36,386 bases of DNA from an uncultured Clostridium sp. (GTDB taxonomy: Bacteria; Bacillota; Clostridia; Peptostreptococcales; Peptostreptococcaceae): NCBI GenBank assembly GCA_900539645.1, contig UQCY01000005.1, positions 1 to 36,386 on the forward strand, read 5' to 3'. This document shows positions 7,132 to 15,769 of the stretch, in pieces (within the stretch, counting starts at the first letter, position 1; each line of letters starts with the position of its first letter). The position numbers and the translations under genes are program-made. A model generated the notes under the pieces. It worked only from the letters and a program-made list of their open reading frames with translations. It ran no database searches and was not told the DNA's origin.

Positions 7132-7944
7132 TTATTCTACATTGAAGTTGTATATTTTTTCAAGTAAGTCTAGTTTGTATTTTAAATCATCCCTAGCTTG
7201 CTGCTCTATCTTTAATTCATTCTTTAAAGCTTCTTTTTGCTCTTCAACTTTTTTCAAATTGAATACTAAATCTTCCATTTCAAAGACCTTTTCTCTTCTT
7301 TCAAGTGCCGCTTGCATTACCTCGTCTGCAATGGCTCTTCTTATTCTTTCAATTTCTTTTACCATTGTTTTTTCGTCTAGATTTTCTTCTTTTTCACATG
7401 ACGCATCTAAAATATTTTCTAACATCCTCATTTTTCCGTAGTTGTCATCTATAAATGCATCCAACGCTCTTTCAAGTATCATAATAGATTTTTCATCTGA
7501 TTTTTTGTTTAATACCGGATGAAGTTTCAATGTAAGTAGCTTCATGCTGTCTTTCATTCTTTCCTTTTCCCTAGTGTTTAATCTATCTCTTTTTAAAAAG
7601 TCATTTGCCTTCTGTATCCGAGATTTTTTATTTTCTATTATCTCTAAAAGTCCAAGTTGCTCAGACTCAGCAATTTCCCTTATTTTATCCTCGTCTATGT
7701 CCTTATTTGCTTTCATATATTCATTTGCCAGCTCAAGCTTTCTCAGAAGCATTCTTCTCTCTACCTCTGTTTTAAGTATTGCTAACTCGTACATTCCAAA
7801 GTGTGACTGGTATGTAGATTTTATAAGTACCTCTTTTTTTATTACATTTTCCGCTCTATCAAGGACAGCTTCTGCAAAATCCTCTTTTACTGACTGATAT
7901 TCTTTTCTTAGATTTATTATTCTATCTATATTTAATACGTTCAT
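7132..7944 (-). CDS. Uncharacterised coiled-coil protein with J-domain-like segment
   Basis: A 270-residue cytoplasmic protein without signal peptide or membrane segment. It is rich in Lys, Glu and Leu, with long predicted coiled coils at residues 60-115 and 205-265. Around residues 130-170, LLTLKLHPVLN...ILERALDAF resembles the helix II/HPD/helix III pattern of J domains, but HPD is HPV, so it would not stimulate DnaK in the usual way. I do not recognise a named family. AAAGGATGG precedes the ATG. It lies upstream of and close to the MATE gene, which is its only functional clue. Confidence 0.65.
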   Translation of the reverse strand: MNVLNIDRIINLRKEYQSVKEDFAEAVLDRAENVIKKEVLIKSTYQSHFGMYELAILKTEVERRMLLRKLELANEYMKANKDIDEDKIREIAESEQLGLLEIIENKKSRIQKANDFLKRDRLNTREKERMKDSMKLLTLKLHPVLNKKSDEKSIMILERALDAFIDDNYGKMRMLENILDASCEKEENLDEKTMVKEIERIRRAIADEVMQAALERREKVFEMEDLVFNLKKVEEQKEALKNELKIEQQARDDLKYKLDLLEKIYNFNVE

Positions 7945-8145
7945 ATAGCCATCCTTTCTCTAATTTTTAAATATTTCTTAGTTTTCATTTCCCTTTAATT
8001 AATATAATAGAACAAAAAAGAAATAAAATAAATACTTCTACAAAAAAAATGACTTCTACAATTTTCTTTATTCAAATTCTCTGCAATTTTCTAGCTTTTG
8101 AGATTTGTATTAATCAATTTTTTACATTTAATGGATATTATTTTT

Positions 8146-8175
8146 TTGAATTTTGTGGTACCATTTCTTTATAGC
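8146..8175 (+). promoter_or_regulatory. Possible promoter of the HAD gene
   Basis: TTGAAT (8146-8151) and TATAGC (8170-8175) with an 18-base spacer, immediately upstream of the AAGGTGGTG ribosome binding site. It lies inside the 5' part of the open frame, which argues that translation starts downstream of it. Confidence 0.3.
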
Positions 8176-8193
8176 AAAAATTATTTTAAGGTG

Positions 8194-8994
8194 GTGATTA
8201 TTATTAGTACTAATGAAAAATTTGTTAAGAAGTATTTCTTCTTTGACATAGACGGAACTCTTTCTACAGGTTTCCCAGAACCATATGTTCCAGAGTCTAC
8301 AAGAAGAACATTAGAAAAATTAGAGGAAAATGGTCATTTTTTAGCCATTGCAACAGGTAGAAGTCACGCAAAGGCAGTTGAGCTTTTAGACGAGCTTGGG
8401 TTTGACAATATGGTCAGCGACGGCGGAAATGGTATAACTATAAATAGAGAGCTTTTACATATCGAGCCTCTTAATAAGGAGAATTGTATTGCCCTTTTAA
8501 AAGAAGCCGATAGTAGAAACATCCCTTGGGGTATTTCTATAGACAATTCAAAGACTAGATACACTAGAAACGACGATTTTGTAAATGTTACAGAGGACGT
8601 TTATATGGAAACTATTGTCGATCCTGATTTAGATATAGAAAAGATAGACACATACTACAAGCTTTACATAGCTTGTAAACCTGAGGAAGACGATACTCTT
8701 GTCGCTCTTAAAAATCTTCCTTTTGTAAGATTCCACGATGCATACTTATTTGTTGAGCCAGATGATAAATCTGTTGGAATAAAGGCAGTTATGGACTACT
8801 TTGGCGCTCCATACAAAGATGTTGTAGTATTTGGCGATCAGAAAAACGACTTAAAAATGTTCAGAGATGAATGGACTTCAATCGCTATGGGAAATGCGAT
8901 TGACGAATTAAAAGAAAAAGCTGACTTTGTAACTAAAAATGCTGACGATGACGGAATAGAATATGCTTGCAAGCATTTTGGTTGGATAGATTAA
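8194..8994 (+). CDS. HAD superfamily hydrolase, Cof/YidA-type phosphatase
   Basis: About 266 residues of the Cof-type HAD phosphatase family, which dephosphorylate sugar phosphates or cofactor intermediates in the cytoplasm. Motif I is FFDIDGTLS (nucleophile Asp), motif II is AIATGRS, and motif III/IV is VVVFGDQKNDLKMF. A C2-type cap lies between. The frame is open to 8098, but a promoter-like sequence lies in that stretch. The real start is unclear: after the strong AAGGTGGTG (8188-8196) come ATT ATT ATT with no ATG, GTG or TTG at normal spacing. I give the GTG at 8194, which overlaps the binding site; an ATT start at 8200 or 8203 fits the spacing better. Confidence 0.85.
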   Translation: MIIISTNEKFVKKYFFFDIDGTLSTGFPEPYVPESTRRTLEKLEENGHFLAIATGRSHAKAVELLDELGFDNMVSDGGNGITINRELLHIEPLNKENCIALLKEADSRNIPWGISIDNSKTRYTRNDDFVNVTEDVYMETIVDPDLDIEKIDTYYKLYIACKPEEDDTLVALKNLPFVRFHDAYLFVEPDDKSVGIKAVMDYFGAPYKDVVVFGDQKNDLKMFRDEWTSIAMGNAIDELKEKADFVTKNADDDGIEYACKHFGWID

Positions 8995-8995
8995 T

Positions 8996-9031
8996 AAAAG
9001 AAGGCTGTTGCAATTTTGCAATAGCTTTTTT
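8996..9031 (+). terminator. Terminator of the HAD gene
   Basis: AAAGAAGGCTGTTGCAA pairs with TTGCAATAGCTTTTTT two bases after the stop codon. Same hairpin family as 66-104 and 15013-15043. Confidence 0.8.
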
Positions 9032-9064
9032 GTTTATAATCAGTTATAAATTTTCTATATGTTT

Positions 9065-9273
9065 AAGAGTGGTTAAATCAAAATTTATAGGTTAATATCT
9101 CTCGGGGATTGAAGTCATAGACAAACTTCTCTCCAGGCTTCGACGTGCGTGCAGGTAAAGTATTTTGTTGTAATTAAAATGCACGTCTGCAGATTGTCGA
9201 GTGCGTTTTGTCTATGACCTTCAATCTAGCAAGTTAGTTATTATTCCTATAAATTTTGATTTAACACACTCTT
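9065..9273. repeat. Large palindromic repeat, copy 2 (longest, 209 bp)
   Basis: The outer arms 9065-9091 and 9246-9273 are complementary with a two-base gap (GTTAAATCAAAATTTATAGG and its complement). A looped stretch follows, then a second arm (GTCATAGACAAAC / GTTTTGTCTATGAC). The core is CTCTCCAGGCTTCGACGTGC at 9129-9148 and GCACGTCTGCAGATTGTCGA at 9181-9200, whose ACGTGC/GCACGT ends pair as the inner stem. The loop contains GTAATTAAAA, also present in copy 3. No open frame. The rest of the 8995-9635 gap shows nothing beyond these repeats. Confidence 0.8.
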
Positions 9274-9505
9274 TACAATATAGTAAATTTATAAAAAATT
9301 ATTTCTCAAAAAAGCTAATTACAAAATTAAACAACCTAACTTTTTATTAATCTCGCAACTAAAATGCTACTATTCTCATCAAATATAATAAAATTATTTT
9401 AATATTATCTTCTATCCTCACTATTATTGCTTATCTATATTTACTTACTTCAAACAGTTTTAATTTTCTTCTTCAAAATTTTAGGTTGAAGAGTATAAAA
9501 GATGA

Positions 9506-9627
9506 GAGCAAGGTTTTGTAACTGCTAATCATGCGACTATCTGCAGACGTGCAGCATTTTTTCAACAATGCTTTTTAATTACACCACGTCGAAGCCAGGA
9601 GCCGAGTAGCAGTTACAAACCTTGCTC
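9506..9627. repeat. Large palindromic repeat, copy 3, inverted orientation, abutting the racemase gene
   Basis: Arms GAGCAAGG...GTAACTGCT and AGCAGTTAC...CCTTGCTC close a 122-bp hairpin. The core reads on the minus strand relative to copy 2: CGACTATCTGCAGACGTGC at 9534-9552 and CACGTCGAAGCCAGGAG at 9585-9601. The arm sequence is unrelated to copies 1, 2 and 4, while the core is nearly the same. It ends nine bases from the racemase stop codon and could double as its terminator. Confidence 0.8.
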
Positions 9628-9635
9628 TTTATTTT

Positions 9636-10283
9636 TTAATATTCAATTAAAATTTTATGCATTGTTTCTGATGGGTTTATTATTTCCAGTTCAGTGCATT
9701 TTTTTAGTTCTTTTTCAAAGTAAGGGAAGTGCGTGCATCCAAGTATTATCGCTTCAACCCTGTTTTTTTCAAAGAATTCAACTGCCAAGTCTAGGTGGTT
9801 GTCGGCTATTATGTCTTGAGCTTGTTTTTTAGCTTCTACATCTAGTACGACAGGAAGTATTCCTATTCCTATGACGTTGCAATTTTTGTTTTTTTCTACT
9901 ATTGTTCTCTCTATTCCCGCAAGCCCCTGATTGTTAGCTGCAAATACACCTACTGAGTTGTAGTCCACAGCTATTTTTTTGTACGCATCCATTGGCGTTA
10001 CTATTACGATGTTTTCTTCTTTTGATAGTTTTTCCATGTCAACTGCTGAGCTTAGGGAGTTGCAGTATACAAATATTTTTTTTATTCCACATTCTTTTAT
10101 TTTATTTATTATTTTTTTCATTTCCAATTCTTTTGTTTCCTGTGGCATTGCTTGGAATTTTGTCTGCTCAACAGGGTTTTCAGATACTGGAAATTCCTCA
10201 GTTTCTAGTCCTTTTTTTTGCAAAAACTCCGCACCCATAAGTGTGTCTATAGGAGTTCCGGCTATTACCGCTATTTTTTCCAT
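9636..10283 (-). CDS. Aspartate/glutamate racemase family protein
   Basis: A 215-residue cofactor-independent racemase of the Asp/Glu family. The two catalytic cysteines are visible: C74 in VYCNSLSS and C183 in LGCTHFPYF. The two half-domains give the usual pseudo-symmetric fold. It is shorter than MurI (about 260-270 residues) and lacks the typical MurI N-terminal GVFDSGVGG, so aspartate racemase or a broad-specificity enzyme is more likely than MurI. AGAGGAAAA precedes the ATG. The next gene upstream (YaaA) ends 92 bases away in the same direction, so cotranscription is possible. Confidence 0.8.
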   Translation of the reverse strand: MEKIAVIAGTPIDTLMGAEFLQKKGLETEEFPVSENPVEQTKFQAMPQETKELEMKKIINKIKECGIKKIFVYCNSLSSAVDMEKLSKEENIVIVTPMDAYKKIAVDYNSVGVFAANNQGLAGIERTIVEKNKNCNVIGIGILPVVLDVEAKKQAQDIIADNHLDLAVEFFEKNRVEAIILGCTHFPYFEKELKKCTELEIINPSETMHKILIEY

Positions 10284-10375
10284 AGTTTTCCTCTTTTTCC
10301 TCTAACTTTTTTATTTTTTCTTTTTTTTAGTTTATCTGTACTCAATTCTAGTTTAACTTTTATTTTTAGTTTCAT

Positions 10376-11209
10376 TTAATCAACCTTCTTTACAAATACA
10401 ATCTCTTTTTCTGTAGATTCATTTTCAGAGTAGGTAAATCCATCTATATCAAAAGCTTTCACACCATCTATGTCGTCGATTTTGTTTTCGGCGATATATT
10501 TAACCATATGTCCTCTAGCTTTTTTAGATGCTGTAGACTCAACTTTTAATTTTCCTGCTTTTTCCACCTTAAATGTGCATGTAATCAGGTCTATTTTTGA
10601 TTTAGCTTTCTTGTCATTGAAGTATTTTTCAACAGTTTTGCTGTATTCTTTTGATGCCAAATTTAGCACCACACCTTCTCCACCTAAGTCTTCTGCTATA
10701 TTTCCTGCGATACTTCCATCCCAGAATGAGTATAGATTTGCCTTGTCATTAACTTTTATTTTAGTCTGCATTTCAAGTCTGTACTCATCAATCATGTCAA
10801 ATGGTCTAAGTACTCCATAAAGTCCACTTATTATTCTTAGATGATCGTTTAAAAATTCTATCCCATCTTTTGATATACTTTCTGGAGCTATACTTTTGTA
10901 CTGTATTCCATCGTAGGCAAATATAGCTGGTGTTTTTCCTGTGAATTTAGGATTTTCTTTGCCATCTTTAGCATTTTTACAGCAAGATATAGGTTTCATT
11001 CTCTGAAATCTACAGTAGTTTAACTGGGCTAGGTTTTCTTTTATTTTCATTATTGCCCGTATTTCCTCAGTTATGTACTCCTTCATATGAGCAAGTACCT
11101 CGTTTGATTTTTCGTAAAGTCTTGGGCAGCTTAGCTCCCCTTCGTCAATTAATTCTTTCCAGTCTTCAGATTTTCTCATATTTTTGGCTGGAGATATTAT
11201 TGTTATCAT
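10376..11209 (-). CDS. yaaA: YaaA family peroxide-stress protein (UPF0246)
   Basis: A 277-residue cytoplasmic protein. It opens with MITIISPAKNM, the YaaA signature, and continues with LAQLNYCRFQRM, IFAYDGIQYKS and LRIISGLYGVLRPFD, all family blocks. In E. coli YaaA limits iron-driven damage during peroxide stress, and the fold binds DNA. A GTG at 11218 would add three residues, but ATG at 11209 has GGGTGG five bases upstream and matches the family N-terminus. It lies 57 bases downstream of the methyltransferase gene. Confidence 0.88.
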   Translation of the reverse strand: MITIISPAKNMRKSEDWKELIDEGELSCPRLYEKSNEVLAHMKEYITEEIRAIMKIKENLAQLNYCRFQRMKPISCCKNAKDGKENPKFTGKTPAIFAYDGIQYKSIAPESISKDGIEFLNDHLRIISGLYGVLRPFDMIDEYRLEMQTKIKVNDKANLYSFWDGSIAGNIAEDLGGEGVVLNLASKEYSKTVEKYFNDKKAKSKIDLITCTFKVEKAGKLKVESTASKKARGHMVKYIAENKIDDIDGVKAFDIDGFTYSENESTEKEIVFVKKVD

Positions 11210-11266
11210 TTTTTCCACCCTTTTCCTTTTTTTAGAATTTTTAATTATGATTTTCTGATTTTTAAA

Positions 11267-12436
11267 CTATATTAAACCATCCTCTTTTAGAAGTCTGTAT
11301 AGTGTCTGATCAAAGTTAAATTCTTTAACTAGATTATCTACTTCTTTTAGCGCTTTTTCTCTTTTTTCTTTTGATATGTTTGATTTTACTGCTCTTACTA
11401 AGATATTTTTAGGAGAGTGAGCTATGTCTATAAATTCAAGTAGCTGAGTTTTGTATCCCAAGCTTTCAAGTAGGTTGGCTCTTATGGCGTCTGTCATAAG
11501 TGCTGCCACTCTTTCCTGTATTATCCCATAGTTTGTAAGGATTGATAAATCTTCTGAATTCATCTGTGCATTTAATTCATGCTGACAACATGGCACTGAG
11601 AATATCATCTTAGTGTTCCATTTTATAGCATTGTAAAGTGCGTAATCTGTTGCTGTGTCACAAGCGTGAAGTGTGATTACCATATCTACTTTGTTGTTGT
11701 ATTTATATCCATTTATATCTCCAAGCTCGAAGTGAAGATTTTCGTAGTTATATCTTTTTGCTATTTCGTTACATTTTTTTATGACATCTTCTTTTAAATC
11801 AAGACCTATCATTTTTACGTTTATTTTCTTTATTTCTACAAAGTAGTAGTAAAGTACAAATGTTAGGTAAGATTTTCCACATCCAAAGTCTAGTATGGTT
11901 AGTTCTTTGTAGTCATTTTTTCTTATTTCATGGTCTATTAATTCTATGAATTTGTTTATTTGTTTGTATTTATCGTACTTAGATTTGACTACTTTCCCAT
12001 CTTTTGTGAATACTCCAAGGTCAACTAGTGCAGGTACATCCATACCTTCTTTGATTATGTATTCTTTTTCTTTGTTGTGTGATTTTGACCGTTTAGCTTT
12101 AGACGCGTTGTTTCCGCCTTTTTTTCCAAAGAATACTTTTCCTTTTTTAGATATTTTGATGTTGAAGTTTTCATCTTCTGACCAAGCATCTAGCTGTTTG
12201 AAGTCCTCTTACATAAATTCAAATATTTTAGCTTCTAAGTTAGCTATTTCTATATTTTCATGGAATACCTGCTTCTCTGTAAATTTTTCCACCTGATAGA
12301 ATTCTCTTCCCTTAGCTTCTTTTAGGTTTATGTTTATTTTTTTATATTCCACATCTTTATTTTTTCTATTGCTTATAACTATTTTATACGGCTTTGAGTT
12401 TGATATTTCTCTTATAGCATTTTTTAATTCTTCCAC
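11267..12436 (-). pseudogene. SAM-dependent methyltransferase interrupted by an in-frame stop
   Basis: One reading frame of 390 codons broken by TAA at 12209-12211. The N-terminal 75 codons (from a GTG at 12436 with AAGGAGA upstream) and the C-terminal part are in the same frame, and the sequence between them (QLDAWSEDENFNIKISKKG) is open and family-like. The C-terminal domain is a METTL25/Methyltransf_32-type fold: SAM-binding ILDFGCGKSYLTF, GLDLK, then VITLHACDTATDYAL and FSVPCCQHELN. Substrate unknown, probably RNA or protein. A restart at ATG 12043 would give 258 residues with the SAM domain intact, but its ribosome binding site is too close. Nonsense mutation, sequencing error or domain splitting are all possible. 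Confidence 0.8.
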
Positions 12437-12469
12437 AATTATTTCTCCTTTTTGTTTTTTTGTAATCCT

Positions 12470-14041
12470 CTATTTTTCAAGAAAATCTACTAATGCATAC
12501 CAGATTTTTAAAGCTGATATTATGTCTAGTTTTTCTTCTGGCGTGTGTATGTCTAGCATGTTTGGACCTATTGATATTGCATCCACACCTTCTACGCCAT
12601 CTACAAAAAATCCAACTTCTAGTCCAGAGTGTACTGCTAATTCTTGAGATTTTCTTCCGAATATTTTTTCTATGCTTTCGTTGAATGATTTTCTAACTTC
12701 TGATTTTGGATTGAATTTCCATCCAGGATATGAGTATTTTATTTCTAGCTCTATTTTTAGAGATTTTGAAAGTTCTTCCATATCCGCTTTTATTTCTTCT
12801 ATTCTTTTTTCTTCACAACTTCTGCACTCGTTGACTATTATTATTTCGTCTTCTAAAGTATTTATTGTTCCAACATTGTCAGAGGCTTCCACCAATCCTT
12901 CTATGTCTTCACTCATAGTTAGTGCGCCATTTTTGAATTTTTCAATCCAAGATATTACTCTTTCTTTGGCATTTTTTTCTATTACTTTCTGTTCTAGGCA
13001 ATCTACTTTTTCTGCTTCTATTTTTTCTAATTCTATTTTTATTCTAGTTTCTGATTTTACGTATTCTTTTATTATATTTTCTTGTGCTTTTTGAACAGTA
13101 GACATAGCTTTTTCTATGTTTTTTTCTTCTACAAGCACTATAGTTTCAGATTTTGAAGGGATTACGTTTGGAGCTTCTCCTGATTTTATAGATACAAGTT
13201 CAAATTTTATTTTATCTCCTTCAAGATATTCTAATACTTTAGCTACCAATTTTATCGCATTTGCTCTACCTAAGTGTATGTCAGAACCAGAATGCCCACC
13301 TTTTAATCCAAATATTTTTATTTTGCAAGCTACTGGATTTTCTAGTTTTGAATTTACTCTTTCAAATTTTATTCTGTTTTCAAATGCCATTCCACCAGCA
13401 CAGCTTACAATCATCACATTTTCGTCTTCTGAGTCTATGTTTAATAGCGTTTTAGATTTTAGTTTACTCATGTCTAAATTCTCAGCACCGATAAAACTTC
13501 CCTCTTCATCTGATGTGAATACACATTCCAATGCTGGATGTTTTATGTCTTTGTTATCCATTATGCTCATCATATATGCGACTGCAATTCCATCGTCACC
13601 GCCAAGAGTTGTTCCCCTTGCTCTTAACATTCCATTTTCTGTGTATAATTCTAGTGGATCTGTGTCAAAGTTATGCACATTTCCACCTTCTTTTACACAA
13701 ACCATGTCAGTATGTCCCTGTATCATTATAGAATTTCTGTCTTCCATCCCCTCAGATGCTGGCACATACACGATAAGATTATTAAATTCATCCCGATAAG
13801 TTTTGTATCCTCTATCTTCTGCAAATTTTTTAATAAAATCTCTTATTTCCTTTTCTTTACCAGAATTTCTAGGTATGTCTGAAATCATTTTGAAGCATTC
13901 ATATGTCTTGTACTCCATATTTTCAGATTTTAGGTATTCCACTAAAGAATTTACAGTTGATATTTTTTCAATCTGAGCTTTAAATTCCTGTGAGTTTAAT
14001 TTGTTTTTTATGCTATCCATATTTAATTTTGTATTCGACAT
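12470..14041 (-). CDS. pepD: Aminoacyl-histidine dipeptidase, PepD type (M20C)
   Basis: A 523-residue zinc dipeptidase that cleaves Xaa-His and other dipeptides in the cytoplasm. The M20 residues are visible: H110 and D112 in IQGHTDMVC, the bridging Asp in TTLGGDDG (149/150), the catalytic Glu pair in TSDEEGS (179/180) and an Asp in LLNIDSEDE. The C-terminal HSGLEVGFF...IGPNMLDIHTPEE supplies further ligands. The first 40 residues are an extension that usual PepD proteins (about 485 residues) lack. GAGGTG lies at good spacing before the ATG. The broken methyltransferase gene follows 33 bases downstream. Confidence 0.9.
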   Translation of the reverse strand: MSNTKLNMDSIKNKLNSQEFKAQIEKISTVNSLVEYLKSENMEYKTYECFKMISDIPRNSGKEKEIRDFIKKFAEDRGYKTYRDEFNNLIVYVPASEGMEDRNSIMIQGHTDMVCVKEGGNVHNFDTDPLELYTENGMLRARGTTLGGDDGIAVAYMMSIMDNKDIKHPALECVFTSDEEGSFIGAENLDMSKLKSKTLLNIDSEDENVMIVSCAGGMAFENRIKFERVNSKLENPVACKIKIFGLKGGHSGSDIHLGRANAIKLVAKVLEYLEGDKIKFELVSIKSGEAPNVIPSKSETIVLVEEKNIEKAMSTVQKAQENIIKEYVKSETRIKIELEKIEAEKVDCLEQKVIEKNAKERVISWIEKFKNGALTMSEDIEGLVEASDNVGTINTLEDEIIIVNECRSCEEKRIEEIKADMEELSKSLKIELEIKYSYPGWKFNPKSEVRKSFNESIEKIFGRKSQELAVHSGLEVGFFVDGVEGVDAISIGPNMLDIHTPEEKLDIISALKIWYALVDFLEK

Positions 14042-14137
14042 ATTAACACCTCGATTTCTATATATTTTATTTACTATACATTTTAACTACTATAGTATTT
14101 AATGCTATTACTATCAGTTAATTTATCTAGTAGTTAC

Positions 14138-14749
14138 TTAATTGCCATCATCTACTCCCTGGAAAAACCTAATTATATTTCCCAGGTAATATTTTTTATC
14201 TACACACGTATCACTTGAATAATTTTCATTATGATGATTTCTCACAATCTCTAAGAAAACATTATCCTCGTTTATTTCTTTTAATATCTCGTAGCTATAC
14301 TCTGAATGATTATAGTAACATTGGATCTTCTTTAAATTTATATTTCTAAGCTTTCCACTAGTCAATTTATTCAGTATAACTATTATAGATTTATCTATTA
14401 TATTGATTCTCTGTCTGCTCTTTCCCACATCGTGAAGCAAGCCAGCCTTTACAAGCATTGCTTTATTTTCCACAAGTTCATCACATACGGGCAATATTAT
14501 ATCTCTATCTAATATTTCCCCATTTGTGAGTGTATAACCGCTCTCAAAGTCATTTCCTTTTTCAACTTCATCTATTATACACTCTATCTCACGAGCAACT
14601 CTCACACTGTGTTTCTGCTCAGACTTTGAAATAGTATTAAAAACTTCATACTCTCTATCATCTAACTTTGACTTTACGTATTCGTAATCATCTTCATTAA
14701 TTCTATCAGTTAAATTCATTACAAACTGTCTTACTCTCTTAGGAAGCAT
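14138..14749 (-). CDS. HD-domain phosphohydrolase-like protein
   Basis: A 203-residue cytoplasmic protein of the HD/HDIG class. Ligands are visible in order: His in EQKHSVRVA (residue 47), HD in GLLHDVGKSR (about 105-106), His in YYNHSEYSYEIL and the pair in VRNHHNEN. These suit a metal-dependent phosphohydrolase acting on nucleotides or cyclic dinucleotides; the substrate is unknown. It resembles the stand-alone HD proteins common in clostridia. AAAGGA precedes the ATG. Confidence 0.75.
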   Translation of the reverse strand: MLPKRVRQFVMNLTDRINEDDYEYVKSKLDDREYEVFNTISKSEQKHSVRVAREIECIIDEVEKGNDFESGYTLTNGEILDRDIILPVCDELVENKAMLVKAGLLHDVGKSRQRINIIDKSIIVILNKLTSGKLRNINLKKIQCYYNHSEYSYEILKEINEDNVFLEIVRNHHNENYSSDTCVDKKYYLGNIIRFFQGVDDGN

Positions 14750-14957
14750 AATTTTCCTTCTTTCTTCTTTTGGACTTACTATTTATCTTTTTATTCTCTA
14801 TAAAGTTTAACTTTTTCCTCTTTTTCATTATATTTCGCTTCTTTTTAATTATACCATATCGAGTTTTTATCTTCATTATAATGGCACACAAATATATATA
14901 TCTTTCTATTCTTCTAAACATTTAACTATACATCTTCCTCACTCTTAAAAAACAAAT

Positions 14958-15057
14958 AATAGAATTAATCAGGCTGTTGGCAAATTTTACAACAAAGCCT
15001 TTTTATTCTCACAAAAAAAGGCTGTTGCAAAATTGCAACAGCCTGATTAATTCTATT
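14958..15057. terminator. Composite terminator after the V-ATPase operon with competing hairpins
   Basis: Two internal hairpins sit inside a larger inverted repeat. GGCTGTTGCAA/TTGCAACAGCC (15020-15043) with a T run on the minus strand ends the ntp operon. AGGCT/AGCCT (14971-14999) has its T run on the plus strand. The outer 22-base arms 14958-14979 and 15036-15057 are perfectly complementary (AATAGAATTAATCAGGCTGTTG) and overlap both small stems and the ntpD stop codon. The rest of the 14750-15052 gap shows nothing else. Confidence 0.75.
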
Positions 15058-15751
15058 GATGTGTTTCTTTATACTCATTATACATAGCTTCATCTTGAGC
15101 TCTTTTTTCTTCAATAGCTTCGTTAAGCACCATATCCTTAACTTTCATTAGTCTTGTCTGATTTCCTCTTTCATTTTCGTCAAGTTTCATTGTTATGTAT
15201 TTGATAGTTTCCTGAAGCTGAGGTATCATTACATATTCAAGTGCATTAACACGACGTCTTGTTTTTTCGATTTCATCAGCAAGTAGATTTGCTTCTTTTT
15301 CCATAGCTGCTAGCTTTAGCATTACTGGGAACACCCTAGATAATTCACTTATAGCTGCATCTAGTTCTCCTGAAGTTGTTGCAAATCCATATGAGTATAT
15401 ATCTGTAACGTCATTTGTAGTTGTTTCAAAGTCAAATACTGGTACATCAACACTCATTACGTTCTTTTTGTCAACATTAACTATTACACCCTGTTTTGGA
15501 TACATAAGTGCTTCTTCAACGGCTTGTGATGACATTACAGCATTTGCTATACTGAAGTTCTGATAAACACCGCTTATCATTATTTCAACTTCTTCACGTA
15601 AAACCTTATTTTCTCTTGCTAAATCTAAGAAAGTTTTCATTAGCTCATCACGTTTGTCTTTTAGAAGTTTATGTCCTCTACTGGCAACACTCAGACGCTT
15701 TTTTAAAGAAGCAAGTACCATTCTGGTAGGATTTACATTTAGTCTTGCCAT
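15053..15751 (-). CDS. ntpD: V-type ATPase subunit D (central stalk)
   Basis: A 232-residue rotor shaft subunit linking the A3B3 head to the membrane ring. It starts MARLNVNPTRMVLASLKKRL, the D-subunit signature. N- and C-terminal long helices form the coiled coil, with VNALEYVMIPQLQETIKYI in the C-terminal helix typical of the family. Last gene of the operon; its stop codon lies within the terminator's outer arm. GGGGGAG ribosome binding site. Confidence 0.95.
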   Translation of the reverse strand: MARLNVNPTRMVLASLKKRLSVASRGHKLLKDKRDELMKTFLDLARENKVLREEVEIMISGVYQNFSIANAVMSSQAVEEALMYPKQGVIVNVDKKNVMSVDVPVFDFETTTNDVTDIYSYGFATTSGELDAAISELSRVFPVMLKLAAMEKEANLLADEIEKTRRRVNALEYVMIPQLQETIKYITMKLDENERGNQTRLMKVKDMVLNEAIEEKRAQDEAMYNEYKETHQ

Positions 15752-15769
15752 AGCCTACTCCCCCTTCTT

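Noticed and set aside
5306..9627. CRISPR array or insertion sequence as the explanation of the palindromes
   Set aside because: No regular spacing, no spacers, no transposase frame within or beside the copies.
9636..10283. Calling the racemase MurI
   Set aside because: Too short and lacks the MurI N-terminal motif; only the general Asp/Glu racemase family is supported.
12470..13882. Several plus-strand frames opposite the PepD gene
   Set aside because: Ser/Phe-rich antisense shadows of a gene with clear catalytic motifs; no ribosome binding sites.
14739..14921. A 60-codon minus-strand open frame overlapping the HD gene start
   Set aside because: Low-complexity Lys/Arg/Ile composition, poorly spaced ribosome binding site, and overlap with a well-supported gene. 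Probably chance in AT-rich DNA.
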